Below, in pieces: positions 1-8,168 of a DNA stretch of 44,203 nucleotides (positions are counted from its first letter, which is position 1; every line of letters begins with the position of its first letter). A program made the position numbers and the translations under genes. Below the pieces are notes generated by a model that saw nothing but the letters and a program-made list of their open reading frames with translations, searched no databases and was not told the origin of the DNA. The DNA lies in assembly GCA_017501145.1 (NCBI GenBank), contig JAFVXL010000076.1, positions 1-44,203 on the forward strand, in the 5' to 3' direction. The stretch is from Clostridia bacterium. GTDB taxonomy: Bacteria; Bacillota; Clostridia; Christensenellales; Pumilibacteraceae.

Positions 1-917
1 TCATTCATAATTCTAGTAAGACCGCTCTTAAATCCCGTTTCATGAGTACCGCCCTCGGTGGTAGGAATATTGTTTACGTACGAAAAGATGTTGTCAGTAT
101 ATCCGTCCGTGTACTGAAAAGCAAGCTCCATATCTATATTGTTTTCTGTGCCCTTTATATAGATAGGCTCCTTAAAGCACGGCGTCTTTATTTCGTTAAG
201 GTCAAGAACAAAGTCCACTATACCGCCATCGTAACGGTATTCTACCTTTATGGGCTCTTCGCTATTTCGCTCGTCTCTAAGCGTTATATGCGCGCCTTTA
301 TTCAAAAAAGCAAGCTCTTTTATTCTACGCTTAATTGTTTCGAAGCTAAAAATCACACTTTCAAAAATGCGTGCGTCTGGCTTAAAGCGTATATAAGTAC
401 CGTGCTTTTTGGTCTTTACGCCCGTGTCGAATAGCGAAAACTTAGGAACGCCGCCCTTAACCTTGTCACCCGTAACCTTGCTTTCGAATTCCATTTTGTA
501 GGTAGTGCCGTTTTTATAAACCTCTACCTTAAGCCACTCGCTAAGCGCGTTGGTTACAGATGCGCCTACTCCGTGCAATCCGCCCGAATGCGAATAGTTT
601 TCGTTGTCAAATTTTCCACCTGCGTGGAGCTGAGTAAATACAACCTCTACCGCGCTTACTCCAAGCTGAGGATGTATGTCTACCGGTATACCTCTACCGT
701 TATCCTCCACTGAAACAGAGCCGTCGCTGTATAAAACTATATCTATTTTGCTACCAAATCCGTTTGTAACCTCGTCCATAGAGTTGTCAACTATTTCCCA
801 CAATATATGATGAAGCCCCTTTACGCCCGTGGTACCAATATACATACCCGGCCTAAGTCTTACTGCATCAAGTCCTTCGAGAACCTTTATATCTTTTGCC
901 CCATAAGTCGTTGCCAT
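1..917 (-). CDS. DNA gyrase / topoisomerase IV subunit B, N-terminal part (cut by window edge)
   Basis: The gene starts at the ATG at 917-915, with an AGGAG-type ribosome site just upstream, and reads leftward off the window, so about 305 N-terminal residues are visible. It is the ATPase subunit of a type II DNA topoisomerase. Visible marks: YGAKDIKVLEGLDAVR at the N-terminus, the GHKL-ATPase motif EIVDNSMDE, DNGRGIPVDIHP, the lid motif LHAGGKFDN followed by SGGLHGVGASV, and the transducer segment NNIPTTEGGTHETGFKSGLTR. The N-terminal halves of GyrB and ParE are very alike; the window lacks the C-terminal part and a gyrA/parC neighbour, so I do not choose between them. It lies 18 bp downstream of the XRE gene and is probably co-transcribed with it. 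Confidence 0.93.
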   Translation of the reverse strand, partial: MATTYGAKDIKVLEGLDAVRLRPGMYIGTTGVKGLHHILWEIVDNSMDEVTNGFGSKIDIVLYSDGSVSVEDNGRGIPVDIHPQLGVSAVEVVFTQLHAGGKFDNENYSHSGGLHGVGASVTNALSEWLKVEVYKNGTTYKMEFESKVTGDKVKGGVPKFSLFDTGVKTKKHGTYIRFKPDARIFESVIFSFETIKRRIKELAFLNKGAHITLRDERNSEEPIKVEYRYDGGIVDFVLDLNEIKTPCFKEPIYIKGTENNIDMELAFQYTDGYTDNIFSYVNNIPTTEGGTHETGFKSGLTRIMN

Positions 918-935
918 ATAAATCCTCCTTTTGTA

Positions 936-1301
936 TTATAACCCTTCGTTTTTGCAATATAATTTGTAATTTTCCGTTTCCCGTACGCTATCTAACGCAC
1001 CGCCGCTTTCTATCAAATACCGCATGACGTCAGCAGGCAGCTCATTTCTTTGTCTTGCCGCAAGATCAAAAAATTGCCGCCTCGTCGATTCGGACATTTC
1101 GCGCTTAAGCTGCAAAATTTTGAGCATTTTGAATTGAACCTCGGGCGTGGGTGGACGGCAAGCGCCCGTTTCTACGTCGTTAAGATACGCTTTGGACACA
1201 CCCAAAGACTGACGGAACTCCTCGAATCCCATCCCACTCTCTTTGCGTAGCTCGTACAAAAAGCCACCGAAATTGTTTTTGTCGTGATTTCTTTTACTCA
1301 T
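936..1301 (-). CDS. XRE-family helix-turn-helix transcriptional regulator
   Basis: A 121-residue protein with an N-terminal XRE/Cro-type HTH at roughly residues 12-65: LYELRKESGMGFEEFRQSLG, VSKAYLNDVETGACRPPTPE. The rest is a short helical, charged tail without a recognisable sensor domain. It is preceded by a consensus sigma-A promoter and a perfect 7-bp inverted repeat between that promoter and the start codon, so I infer that it represses its own transcription. The topoisomerase B gene follows closely on the same strand, so the regulator probably also affects that gene. The ligand or signal is unknown. Confidence 0.85.
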   Translation of the reverse strand: MSKRNHDKNNFGGFLYELRKESGMGFEEFRQSLGVSKAYLNDVETGACRPPTPEVQFKMLKILQLKREMSESTRRQFFDLAARQRNELPADVMRYLIESGGALDSVRETENYKLYCKNEGL

Positions 1302-1311
1302 AATATTACTA

Positions 1312-1327
1312 AGTCAGTAAACTGACT
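1312..1327. promoter_or_regulatory. Perfect inverted repeat, likely operator of the XRE gene
   Basis: The sequence AGTCAGT-AA-ACTGACT is a perfect 7-bp inverted repeat with a 2-bp spacer. It lies between the -10 box (1336-1341) and the start codon (1301) of the XRE gene, about where transcription would begin, so a dimer bound here would block the promoter. Autorepression by the adjacent HTH protein is inference from position. Confidence 0.7.
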
Positions 1328-1335
1328 ACCTTACT

Positions 1336-1364
1336 ATTATACTACACAAAAAGTTTTTTGTCAA
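1336..1364 (-). promoter_or_regulatory. Sigma-A promoter of the XRE-topoisomerase B operon
   Basis: On the minus strand TTGACA (1364-1359) and TATAAT (1341-1336) are separated by exactly 17 bp. Both boxes match the vegetative consensus perfectly. Confidence 0.85.
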
Positions 1365-1393
1365 TTAAATCAATATAATTAACAAAAATATTA

Positions 1394-1422
1394 TTGTTTT
1401 ATTTTTGTATATGTGTTATAAT
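1394..1422 (+). promoter_or_regulatory. Promoter of the MATE gene, predicts a leaderless mRNA
   Basis: TTGTTT (1394-1399), 17 bp, TATAAT (1417-1422). Only 6 nt separate the -10 box from the ATG at 1429, so transcription should begin at or within a base or two of the start codon. No Shine-Dalgarno sequence is present. Confidence 0.7.
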
Positions 1423-1428
1423 TTGAGC

Positions 1429-2841
1429 ATGGACGAAACGCAAGAAAAAGAACCCCTCCAGCAAAAAAAGGGCGTCAAAGACCTAACGCTAGGCAAGCCG
1501 CACATAGCGATTATCTCGTTTGCTTTGCCGATTTTTCTTAGCCAACTTTTTCAACAGCTGTACTCTACTGCGGACGCTTTTATTGTAGGACAGTTTTTGG
1601 GGACTCAGTCGCTTGGCGCTGTCAGCTCGTCGGGCAACCTTATATTTTTGCTAGTAAGCTTTTTTAACGGTACGGCAATGGGCGCGGGCGTAGTTATCGC
1701 GCGATATATTGGCGCAAAAAACGAAGAAAACGTCAAAAAGGCTATACATACCAACCTTGCGTTTGGATTAGTTTGCGGTGTGTTGCTTACAATCGTAGGC
1801 GTAATATTTACCCCCACCTTTTTGAGGTGGATGAACACCGACGAAAACCTTATGAGCGAAGCGGTAGAATACTTTAGGTATTATTTCCTTGGCTCGCTTT
1901 CTACCGTTTTGTATAACATTTGTCGCAGCATAATGAACGCCGTGGGCAACAGCAAACGCCCGTTATATTACCTAATATTTTCGTCCGTACTCAATGTCTT
2001 GCTTGACCTACTGTTTATCGGCGTATTTAGATGGGGAGTTTGGTCGGCGGCAATCGCAACGGTAATATCCCAAACGGCAAGCGTGGTAATGTGCTTTAAT
2101 TACTTACTCAAAAAAGGCAATATCTTCTCCGTCGAACTTAAGCAAATCAAGTTTGACGGCAAAATGCTCAAGGAGATTATTCGCATAGGATTGCCTTCTG
2201 GTGTGCAAAACTCGGTTATTGCACTTGCAAACGTAATAGTGCAGTCGCAAATAAATTCCTTTGGCGAATACGCAACGACAGCGTACGGCGTGTATAGCAA
2301 AATCGAGGGCTTTGCCTTTATGCCCATAATGAGCTTTTCGCTGGCGCTTACCACCTTTATAGGACAAAATCTTGGTGCAAAGCAGTACGACCGAGCAAAG
2401 AAAGGCGCGCGATTTGGAATAATCACGGGCGTTATTACTGCCGAAATTATCGCCGTTGCTCTATACTTTGCTGCGCCATATCTTATACAACTATTCGATA
2501 GCGAAAAGACTCCCGAGGTTATTGAGCTTGGCGTTAGACAAATTCATACGACATCGCTGTTCTATTTCTTACTCGCCTACTCGCATTGTATCGCAGGTAT
2601 TTGCCGTGGTGCAGGAAGAGCAATAGTTCCTATGATAATAATGCTAAGCGTGTGGTGCGTGCTACGCGTTATATACATATATATCATAATGCAACTGACT
2701 ACCGATATTATCTATATCTACTGGGCGTACCCACTAACGTGGGCAATAAGCTCAATAATCTACTTTATCTATTACGTCAGCGCCGACTGGGTACACGCAT
2801 TTGAAAAACAAAAAGAGCGCAAGCTAAAGCCGCAAAAATAG
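1429..2841 (+). CDS. MATE-family multidrug/cation efflux transporter
   Basis: A 470-residue integral membrane protein with about 12 hydrophobic segments. It matches the MATE (NorM/DinF-like) family, which exports drugs and organic cations using a Na+ or H+ gradient. Visible landmarks: the first helix region with FALPIFLSQLFQQLYSTADAF, ALGTQ-like GTQSLGAVSSSGN, VIARYIGAKN, the mid-protein repeat boundary around KEIIRIGLPSGVQ, and a basic C-terminus. The reading frame extends upstream to a TTG at 1405 and an ATG at 1411, but these lie on or before the -10 box, so I start at 1429. A rho-independent terminator follows directly. The substrate cannot be told from sequence. Confidence 0.92.
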   Translation: MDETQEKEPLQQKKGVKDLTLGKPHIAIISFALPIFLSQLFQQLYSTADAFIVGQFLGTQSLGAVSSSGNLIFLLVSFFNGTAMGAGVVIARYIGAKNEENVKKAIHTNLAFGLVCGVLLTIVGVIFTPTFLRWMNTDENLMSEAVEYFRYYFLGSLSTVLYNICRSIMNAVGNSKRPLYYLIFSSVLNVLLDLLFIGVFRWGVWSAAIATVISQTASVVMCFNYLLKKGNIFSVELKQIKFDGKMLKEIIRIGLPSGVQNSVIALANVIVQSQINSFGEYATTAYGVYSKIEGFAFMPIMSFSLALTTFIGQNLGAKQYDRAKKGARFGIITGVITAEIIAVALYFAAPYLIQLFDSEKTPEVIELGVRQIHTTSLFYFLLAYSHCIAGICRGAGRAIVPMIIMLSVWCVLRVIYIYIIMQLTTDIIYIYWAYPLTWAISSIIYFIYYVSADWVHAFEKQKERKLKPQK

Positions 2842-2844
2842 ACC

Positions 2845-2874
2845 AAGCCGTTTTTGATAAAAAACGGCTTTTTT
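2845..2874 (+). terminator. Terminator of the MATE gene
   Basis: AAGCCGTTTTT / AAAAACGGCTT stem with a GATA loop, followed by a T run. It begins 4 nt after the stop codon. Confidence 0.85.
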
Positions 2875-2931
2875 AATAGAACGAATATTTATCAGTCTCC
2901 GAAATAAAATATTTATATAAATGGAGCTGCT

Positions 2932-3915
2932 ATGAAAAAAATTATCTTATCCGGTGGCGGCACGGCAGGACACGTAATTCCTAACCTCGCCCTTTTGCCA
3001 TACCTAAGTGGCTGTGAAATTCATTATATAGGCGGTAACGGCATAGAAAAAGAGCTTGTCGAGGCAAACAAAAACGTAACATATCATCAAATTCCGTGCG
3101 TAAAATACGTTCGTGGAAGTCTACTAAAAAACTTGACAGTTCCCTTTAAGCTACTAAGCTCTATTCATGCCGCAAAAAAGCTTTTGCGCGCGATTGCGCC
3201 CGACGTAATTTTTTGCAAGGGTGGCTACGTAAGCTTGCCTGTTGCGCTCGCCGCAAAAAACGTTCCGCTCATAACTCACGAAAGTGATTTTAGCCTGGGA
3301 CTAACCAACAAGCTAATAAAGAACAAATGTCGCTACGTATGCGCGTCTTTTCCAAACACCGCGCAAAATCTAAAAAACGGTGTTTTTACGGGCGCGATTT
3401 TGCGCAGAGAAATTTATCTTGGCGTAAGAACGGCTACTCACCCCACCCTGCTTATTATGGGCGGAAGCCTTGGCAGCAAGGCTATAAGCGACTGCGTAAC
3501 GTCTTGTATTAGCGAGTTGACAAATCGTTACGACGTTGTCCATATTGTAGGCAAGGGCAAGCTGACGGGCATTACGGCAGACGGCTACACAGAAATCGAA
3601 TTTTGCTCAGATATGCCGTCAGCTTACGCAAACGCCGACCTTATTATTTCACGCGGAGGCGCAAACGCGCTATTCGAGATAGCTGCGCTACGCAAAAAAG
3701 CGTTAATAATCCCTTTGCCAAAAGGCGCGTCGCGTGGCGATCAAGTGGAAAACGCCGAATTTTTTGCAAATAAAAATTTGATAAAGCACCTTCCGCAAAG
3801 CAAGCTTAACCCCCATACGCTCATTAGCGAGCTTGAGTCGCTCGAATCATTTACTCCAAGCTACTTTAACGTAGACGGCACAAAAAAGGTTGCTAAGCTT
3901 ATTCTAAGCTCTTAG
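2932..3915 (+). CDS. murG: MurG: UDP-GlcNAc:lipid I N-acetylglucosaminyltransferase
   Basis: A 327-residue GT28-type glycosyltransferase that converts lipid I to lipid II at the cytoplasmic face of the membrane. Visible: the N-terminal glycine-rich loop SGGGTAGHVIPNLAL, the middle motif FCKGGYVSLPVALAA, ITHESDFSLGLTNKL (the HE.D equivalent of the HEQN motif), the linker GGSLGSKAI, and the UDP-GlcNAc-binding segment SRGGANALFEIAAL followed by PLPKGASRGDQVENA. It is slightly shorter than typical MurG (about 350), matching the short clostridial type. The ATG at 2932 is preceded by GGAG. It stands alone here, outside the usual mur/mra cluster. No other murG is in the window, so I cannot tell if it is the sole copy. 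Confidence 0.9.
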   Translation: MKKIILSGGGTAGHVIPNLALLPYLSGCEIHYIGGNGIEKELVEANKNVTYHQIPCVKYVRGSLLKNLTVPFKLLSSIHAAKKLLRAIAPDVIFCKGGYVSLPVALAAKNVPLITHESDFSLGLTNKLIKNKCRYVCASFPNTAQNLKNGVFTGAILRREIYLGVRTATHPTLLIMGGSLGSKAISDCVTSCISELTNRYDVVHIVGKGKLTGITADGYTEIEFCSDMPSAYANADLIISRGGANALFEIAALRKKALIIPLPKGASRGDQVENAEFFANKNLIKHLPQSKLNPHTLISELESLESFTPSYFNVDGTKKVAKLILSS

Positions 3916-3943
3916 ACTCGCATATAAAAGCCAAAAACCGACC

Positions 3944-3996
3944 TAATGCGTAACTATAAGCCACGACTTATGCGTTATAATTAGCAAAACGCATTA
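3944..3996 (+). promoter_or_regulatory. Promoter region with inverted repeats
   Basis: A TATAAT box lies at 3976-3981, 25 bp before the ATG at 4007, and AAGGAG (3996-4001) is the ribosome site. The -35 element is weak. The box is bracketed by TAATGCG (3944-3950) and CGCATTA (3990-3996), with a smaller ATAAG/CTTAT pair between. The repeats could be an operator, but no dedicated regulator is adjacent. Confidence 0.4.
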
Positions 3997-4006
3997 AGGA
4001 GAATTT

Positions 4007-5242
4007 ATGCACGAGCCAAAAATTCAGCTTCGAATTATCGCCGCGCTTTTAGTCGCGGTAATCGCTTTGGGGGTAGGCTTATTTTTCTACGATCCTATTA
4101 ACTCATCCTCGCAAGCAAACGGCAACTTAAATCAGCCCACAATACCAGCTCATCAAAAAATTCGTGACGGTGTAATTAGTCTTGACCCTGCCCTTGACTT
4201 TACTCAAACGTTTGGCGGCAGTATGAGCGAAGACGTTGTAGATATATTCTTTATTAACGACAGCTTATACATATTTGGCAACACTACGTCGTCCGACTTA
4301 GACTTTGATAACAGCGGCGCATATCTTGCTATAATTGGCAAAATGGGCAACACGCTTGGATTTTTCTCATATTACGGTACTCTCGTCGCTGTCACACTGT
4401 ATAGCGGCGGCTTCGTTATGGCGCTAAATAGAGACGGTTGTCCTATCGCTTACGCAATAGACCTTAGCGGCAGTGAAATTAAGTCGCTCGCCCTGCCGTG
4501 CGTAAGAAAGGAATCTGCTCTCGACATAAAGTACATTAGTGGCGGATATTTGTTCGTTACTGCGCTAAGTCAAGAAATCACTACGGTTACAAGACTAAAA
4601 TTAACTATGCTAACTAGCGAGCTTGAATTTAGCGGCTCGGTGGTAACTGACGAAGTTTATTCTCTACAATACGTAGATACGCTTGACGTCATGGGCGAGT
4701 ATTACTTGGTCGCAAACGCCCTATCCGACCTTAGAAATATGCTTTGCGTAGGCGAGTGGAGTAATCTCGCCTTTTATCCCAAGGAGTTTTCGTATACCGT
4801 TGCAGACTTTTGGATAACGGACAAAATTTATTATCTTGCTACAACCCATGACAAAACCGTCCTTATAAGCCAAGACGGTGGTGTTGTAGAGCTATGCGGC
4901 TTATCTAAGCAAGCTGCAATATCAGGGCAAGGCGACTACTTGTACGTAAGCGCCGACGAGCAGCTTTTTTGTCTAAGCGGCCAAACGTTGTTGTTTTGTG
5001 CGCAGTATGGCAAAACTGAGCTCTTGCCTTACGGCGACGCATTATACACCGTATCTGCCTTAAATTCGCGTGTTTGCGTGCGCGCATTTCGCAATGGTAG
5101 CAAAACGTACGAAAACTCATTTAGCTACTCAATATCAAGTCCAAGGCTGTATATTTGTCAAGCAGGCATGTACGTTGTGGGCTATACGCTTGACGACTAC
5201 GGTCAAACCGACGTAACGCTAATCAAAATAAGCAGCCATTAG
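4007..5242 (+). CDS. Unknown membrane-anchored extracytoplasmic protein, possibly beta-propeller-like
   Basis: A 411-residue protein that I do not recognise. Residues 7-28 are one hydrophobic helix (IIAALLVAVIALGVGLFFY) after a basic start, so it is probably anchored in the membrane with the rest outside. The remainder is rich in beta strands with recurrent phrases such as FINDSLYIFGNTTSSDLDFD, KIYYLATTHDK and GDYLYVSADEQLFCLSG, spaced like the blades of a beta-propeller (PQQ or SBBP-type repeats). No catalytic motif is visible. Its frame, codon use and ribosome site look normal. It ends at a bidirectional terminator shared with the tetR gene. Confidence 0.75.
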   Translation: MHEPKIQLRIIAALLVAVIALGVGLFFYDPINSSSQANGNLNQPTIPAHQKIRDGVISLDPALDFTQTFGGSMSEDVVDIFFINDSLYIFGNTTSSDLDFDNSGAYLAIIGKMGNTLGFFSYYGTLVAVTLYSGGFVMALNRDGCPIAYAIDLSGSEIKSLALPCVRKESALDIKYISGGYLFVTALSQEITTVTRLKLTMLTSELEFSGSVVTDEVYSLQYVDTLDVMGEYYLVANALSDLRNMLCVGEWSNLAFYPKEFSYTVADFWITDKIYYLATTHDKTVLISQDGGVVELCGLSKQAAISGQGDYLYVSADEQLFCLSGQTLLFCAQYGKTELLPYGDALYTVSALNSRVCVRAFRNGSKTYENSFSYSISSPRLYICQAGMYVVGYTLDDYGQTDVTLIKISSH

Positions 5243-5299
5243 CTATGTAATCAAAATTGATTTACGTAGTCAAAATTATTGCAATTTTTTATACAAAAA

Positions 5300-5349
5300 A
5301 ACGCGCTACCCCTTCGTCAAAATGCGAATTAATAGCGCGTTATTTTTTT
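5300..5349. terminator. Bidirectional terminator between convergent genes
   Basis: AACGCGCTA (5300-5308) pairs with TAGCGCGTT (5333-5341), 9 bp. An A run lies on the left and a T run on the right, so it can act on both strands. Confidence 0.85.
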
Positions 5350-5351
5350 GT

Positions 5352-5903
5352 TTATAAAATAGCCAAAAAGTAATCGTAAATAGTCTGCGGGCTTTCCTTA
5401 ACGCCCCTTCCTATCCACCACCTTATCGTTTCTACAAGCGTTGTGACTATATGGTTATACCAGTAGTCGTCAGGGACGATGCTCGGCTTTTTGCCTTCAA
5501 ACACCGAGCTTTGTTTATAAATCAAGGCAGACAAGCTCTCCTTAAAATATCCCAAAAACAGCTCGTTGTTTTCGCAAGCCAGCAAATCTAAAATATTGTT
5601 ATCGTTTTTTTGTAAATGCTGCAAAAGGTGCAATATTACGGATGACGGAGCTTGGCACTCAAAGATATGCCTATGCTTTTCGCCCCCTTCATCTATCGAA
5701 TCGAATATATGGCAAAACAGCTCCTCGCACATTTCCTTGAGCAAAAAATCTTTGGTCTCAAAATGCGCGTAAAAGGTCGCTCTTCCTATATCCGCTCTCT
5801 CGATAATTTCGTTAACCGTGATTTGATTGTAATGCTTTTTTGAGAGCAACCCTATAAACGCCTTAAATATCGTTTCTCTCGTTCTTCTCTGTCTTCTATC
5901 CAT
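5352..5903 (-). CDS. TetR-family regulator, likely metal-responsive
   Basis: A 183-residue TetR/AcrR-type regulator. The N-terminal HTH is at residues 5-50 (RRTRETIFKAFIGLLS, ITVNEIIERADIGRATFYAHF). The start is set at 5903: this ATG has GGGAG 5 nt upstream, whereas the in-frame ATG 12 bp earlier has no ribosome site. The segment after the HTH is rich in Cys and His (CEELFCHIFDS, EKHRHIFEC, ILHLLQH), unusual for TetR pockets and suited to binding a metal. It is divergent from a CDF exporter and two inverted repeats lie between them. TetR-type SczA controls the zinc exporter czcD in Streptococcus, so a zinc-sensing role is a reasonable inference. Confidence 0.85.
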   Translation of the reverse strand: MDRRQRRTRETIFKAFIGLLSKKHYNQITVNEIIERADIGRATFYAHFETKDFLLKEMCEELFCHIFDSIDEGGEKHRHIFECQAPSSVILHLLQHLQKNDNNILDLLACENNELFLGYFKESLSALIYKQSSVFEGKKPSIVPDDYWYNHIVTTLVETIRWWIGRGVKESPQTIYDYFLAIL

Positions 5904-5930
5904 ATTTTCTCCCATACAATTTTTCTTTTA

Positions 5931-5946
5931 TGTTCGGTATCGAACA
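5931..5946. promoter_or_regulatory. Putative TetR operator 1
   Basis: TGTTCG-GTAT-CGAACA is a perfect 6-bp inverted repeat 28 bp upstream of the tetR start. It shares the half-site GTTCGRTA with operator 2. Confidence 0.6.
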
Positions 5947-5974
5947 CTCTTAACAACGTATATGGCAAATTGTA

Positions 5975-6003
5975 TTGACACATATAAAACAAAAAAATAT
6001 AAT
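5975..6003 (+). promoter_or_regulatory. Sigma-A promoter of the CDF exporter
   Basis: TTGACA (5975-5980), 17 bp, TATAAT (5998-6003), a full consensus promoter. The transcript would begin near 6010, just before operator 2. Confidence 0.85.
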
Positions 6004-6016
6004 ATTACTGAATACT

Positions 6017-6030
6017 GAGTTCGATAACTC
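6017..6030. promoter_or_regulatory. Putative TetR operator 2
   Basis: GAGTT-CGAT-AACTC is a 5-bp inverted repeat located at the expected transcription start of the CDF gene, where a bound repressor would block initiation. It shares GTTCGRTA with operator 1. Confidence 0.55.
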
Positions 6031-6075
6031 GTATATTTTAACACACCAAAGAGCTTTTGTCAATATGGAGAACGC

Positions 6076-7035
6076 ATGAAAACCGAGAAGAATATTTTAT
6101 TTGCATTTTTGCTCAACCTTGCCTTTTCGATATTCGAATTCGTAGGCGGAATTTTTACAGGTAGCGTTGCGATTTTGTCAGATTCTATTCACGATATTGG
6201 AGATGCTTTTAGCATAGGCGTTTCATTTTTCCTTGAGAAAAAATCAAAAAAACAGCCTGACGCAAAGCACACGTATGGATACGCAAGGTATTCGGTCATT
6301 GGTAGCGTAATTACCACCTTGGTTTTGCTCGTAGGCTCGGTTATAGTCACATACAATGCAGTTATTAGAATTATAAATCCTAGTGATATTAACTATGACG
6401 GTATGATAATATTTGCCGTTGTTGGTGTTTGCGTCAACTTCTTTGCCGCTCTATTGACTCGTGAGGGCGATTCGCTCAATCAAAAAGCGGTTAATCTGCA
6501 TATGCTCGAAGACGTATTAGGCTGGATTATCGTCCTTATTGGCGCAATCGTTATGAGATTTACCGATTTTGCTATTTTAGACCCTATTATGTCCATAGGA
6601 CTTGCAATATTTATCTTTGTCAATGCGTTTAGAAATCTAAAGGAAGCAACCGACCTATTCCTCGAAAAAACTCCCCGTGATGTTGACGTAAACGAGCTAA
6701 AGGAGCAAATTAACAGTATCGAAGGCGTAATTGACACGCATCATATTCACGTATGGAGCATGGACGGCATAAGCAATTACGCAACCATGCATATCGTAAC
6801 TAACGAAAACCCTCAATCACTAAAGCAAAAGGTTCGCGCCAAGCTACTTCAATACGGTATTTGTCACGTTACGCTTGAGCTTGAATCAGAAGAAGACCGT
6901 TGTCACGAGGATCATTGTCACGTAGAATTTGCTTCCCACGGCCACCATCATCACCATCATCACGGTCACAAGCATAAGCATAAACACGAGCACAATCACA
7001 ACCACGAACATAACCACGAGCACGAGCATAAATAA
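6076..7035 (+). CDS. Cation diffusion facilitator (CDF) zinc-type exporter with His-rich tail
   Basis: A 319-residue CDF/ZitB/CzcD-like transporter that exports Zn2+ or a related divalent cation in exchange for protons. About six membrane helices fill residues 8-200. The metal-site motif DSIHDIGDAFSIG is in helix 2 and HMLEDVLGW in helix 5. A cytoplasmic domain (VDVNELKEQINSIEGVIDTHHIHVWSMDG) follows. The last 33 residues are an extreme run of His alternating with Lys, Glu and Asn, likely a metal-chelating tail. The ribosome site GGAGA lies before the ATG at 6076. Regulation by the divergent TetR protein is inferred from the two operators. Confidence 0.93.
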   Translation: MKTEKNILFAFLLNLAFSIFEFVGGIFTGSVAILSDSIHDIGDAFSIGVSFFLEKKSKKQPDAKHTYGYARYSVIGSVITTLVLLVGSVIVTYNAVIRIINPSDINYDGMIIFAVVGVCVNFFAALLTREGDSLNQKAVNLHMLEDVLGWIIVLIGAIVMRFTDFAILDPIMSIGLAIFIFVNAFRNLKEATDLFLEKTPRDVDVNELKEQINSIEGVIDTHHIHVWSMDGISNYATMHIVTNENPQSLKQKVRAKLLQYGICHVTLELESEEDRCHEDHCHVEFASHGHHHHHHHGHKHKHKHEHNHNHEHNHEHEHK

Positions 7036-7041
7036 ATGCTT

Positions 7042-7086
7042 AACAAAAAAAGAGATTGGCTACAAAGTCCAATCTCTTTTTTTGTT
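7042..7086. terminator. Bidirectional terminator between CDF exporter and pyrB
   Basis: A perfect 18-bp stem (7042-7059 / 7069-7086) with a 9-nt loop, flanked by A and T runs so it works for both convergent transcripts. Confidence 0.9.
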
Positions 7087-7107
7087 AAAATCTATTGTGG
7101 CGAAAAA

Positions 7108-8166
7108 TTATTGCTTATCGCAATACACACAGCGGTACACTCCGTCCTCACTTTTTTTATAAACGTGGTCAAGCTCTTGCTCAACGGCAGAAATGCACTT
7201 AGGGTTAGAGCACTTATATTCGTTAACTACGCCTTTTATGGGCTCAACGGGCTGTCCATCGCTATGTGAAAGCAAGTACATAATAAGCGCCATACGGATA
7301 AACTTGCCGTTTAATGCTTGTCTAAAGTAGCAAGCACGCTCGTCCGCATCCACCTTGACGCTGATTTCGTTAACTCTCGGCAATGGATGCAAAATTCTCA
7401 TATCTTTTTTTGCCGGAACGAGCTTTTCGGGAGTAAGGATATAGCTGTCCTTAAGACGCTCGTACTCGTCCTTGTCCGCAAAACGCTCACGTTGAATTCT
7501 CGTCATATACAAGATATCAAACTTGTCTATATGCTCACTCAAATCGCTAGTTTCGATAAACTCCGCCTTACCCTTAGCGTCATTTTTTACATAAGCAGGA
7601 ACCTTAAGCTCGTCGGGCGAAACAAGAATAAACTTGTTACCCTCGTATCTAGACATAGCCGCGATAAGAGAATGCACAGTTCTACCGTACTTTAAGTCGC
7701 CTACTATACCTATCGTAAGTCCGCTAAGCGTTCCTTTTTCGCGATATATGGTCAACAAGTCGGTAAGCGTTTGAGTAGGATGATGGTGTCCGCCGTCACC
7801 CGCATTTATTACGGGTATAGTCGCATTGAGCGACGCTACGTACGGCGCGCCCTCTACGGGAGAGCGCATAGCTATAATATCAGCGTAGCAGCTTATAATC
7901 TTAGCCGTATCCGCTATGCTTTCGCCCTTAGCGGCTGACGAGCTATTAGCTTCTGAAAAGCCTATTACGCTACCGCCAAGCTCTAACATTGCAGCCTCAA
8001 AGCTAAGACGTGTTCTGGTGCTAGGCTCAAAAAACAATGTTGCAAGCTTTTTGCCACGGCATTGCGATGCATACTTTTGCGGATTTTGCGCGATATCAAC
8101 ACCTACCTTGATAAGCTCGTCAAGCTCAGAAACGGAAAAATCAAGAATGTCAATAAGATTTCTCAT
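7108..8166 (-). CDS. pyrB: Aspartate carbamoyltransferase PyrB with a fused PyrI-type zinc domain
   Basis: A 352-residue protein that makes carbamoyl-aspartate. Residues 1 to about 305 are a complete catalytic chain: FFEPSTRTR (carbamoyl phosphate loop), [19 protein letters not shown] and HPLPRVNEI are all present. About 45 residues follow, carrying C319-x4-C324-x21-C346-x2-C349. That spacing and the context CSNPKCIS...CVYC match the zinc-binding end of the regulatory chain PyrI, whose E. coli form has C-x4-C-x23-C-x2-C. The nucleotide-binding part of PyrI is missing. It is the last gene of the pyr operon, starting 2 nt after the pyrE stop and without a clear ribosome site, so translation is probably coupled to pyrE. 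Confidence 0.94.
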   Translation of the reverse strand: MRNLIDILDFSVSELDELIKVGVDIAQNPQKYASQCRGKKLATLFFEPSTRTRLSFEAAMLELGGSVIGFSEANSSSAAKGESIADTAKIISCYADIIAMRSPVEGAPYVASLNATIPVINAGDGGHHHPTQTLTDLLTIYREKGTLSGLTIGIVGDLKYGRTVHSLIAAMSRYEGNKFILVSPDELKVPAYVKNDAKGKAEFIETSDLSEHIDKFDILYMTRIQRERFADKDEYERLKDSYILTPEKLVPAKKDMRILHPLPRVNEISVKVDADERACYFRQALNGKFIRMALIMYLLSHSDGQPVEPIKGVVNEYKCSNPKCISAVEQELDHVYKKSEDGVYRCVYCDKQ

Positions 8167-8168
8167 AA

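Noticed and set aside
5904-5915. Upstream ATG as start of the tetR gene
   Set aside because: It lacks a ribosome site, while the ATG four codons later has GGGAG at ideal spacing.
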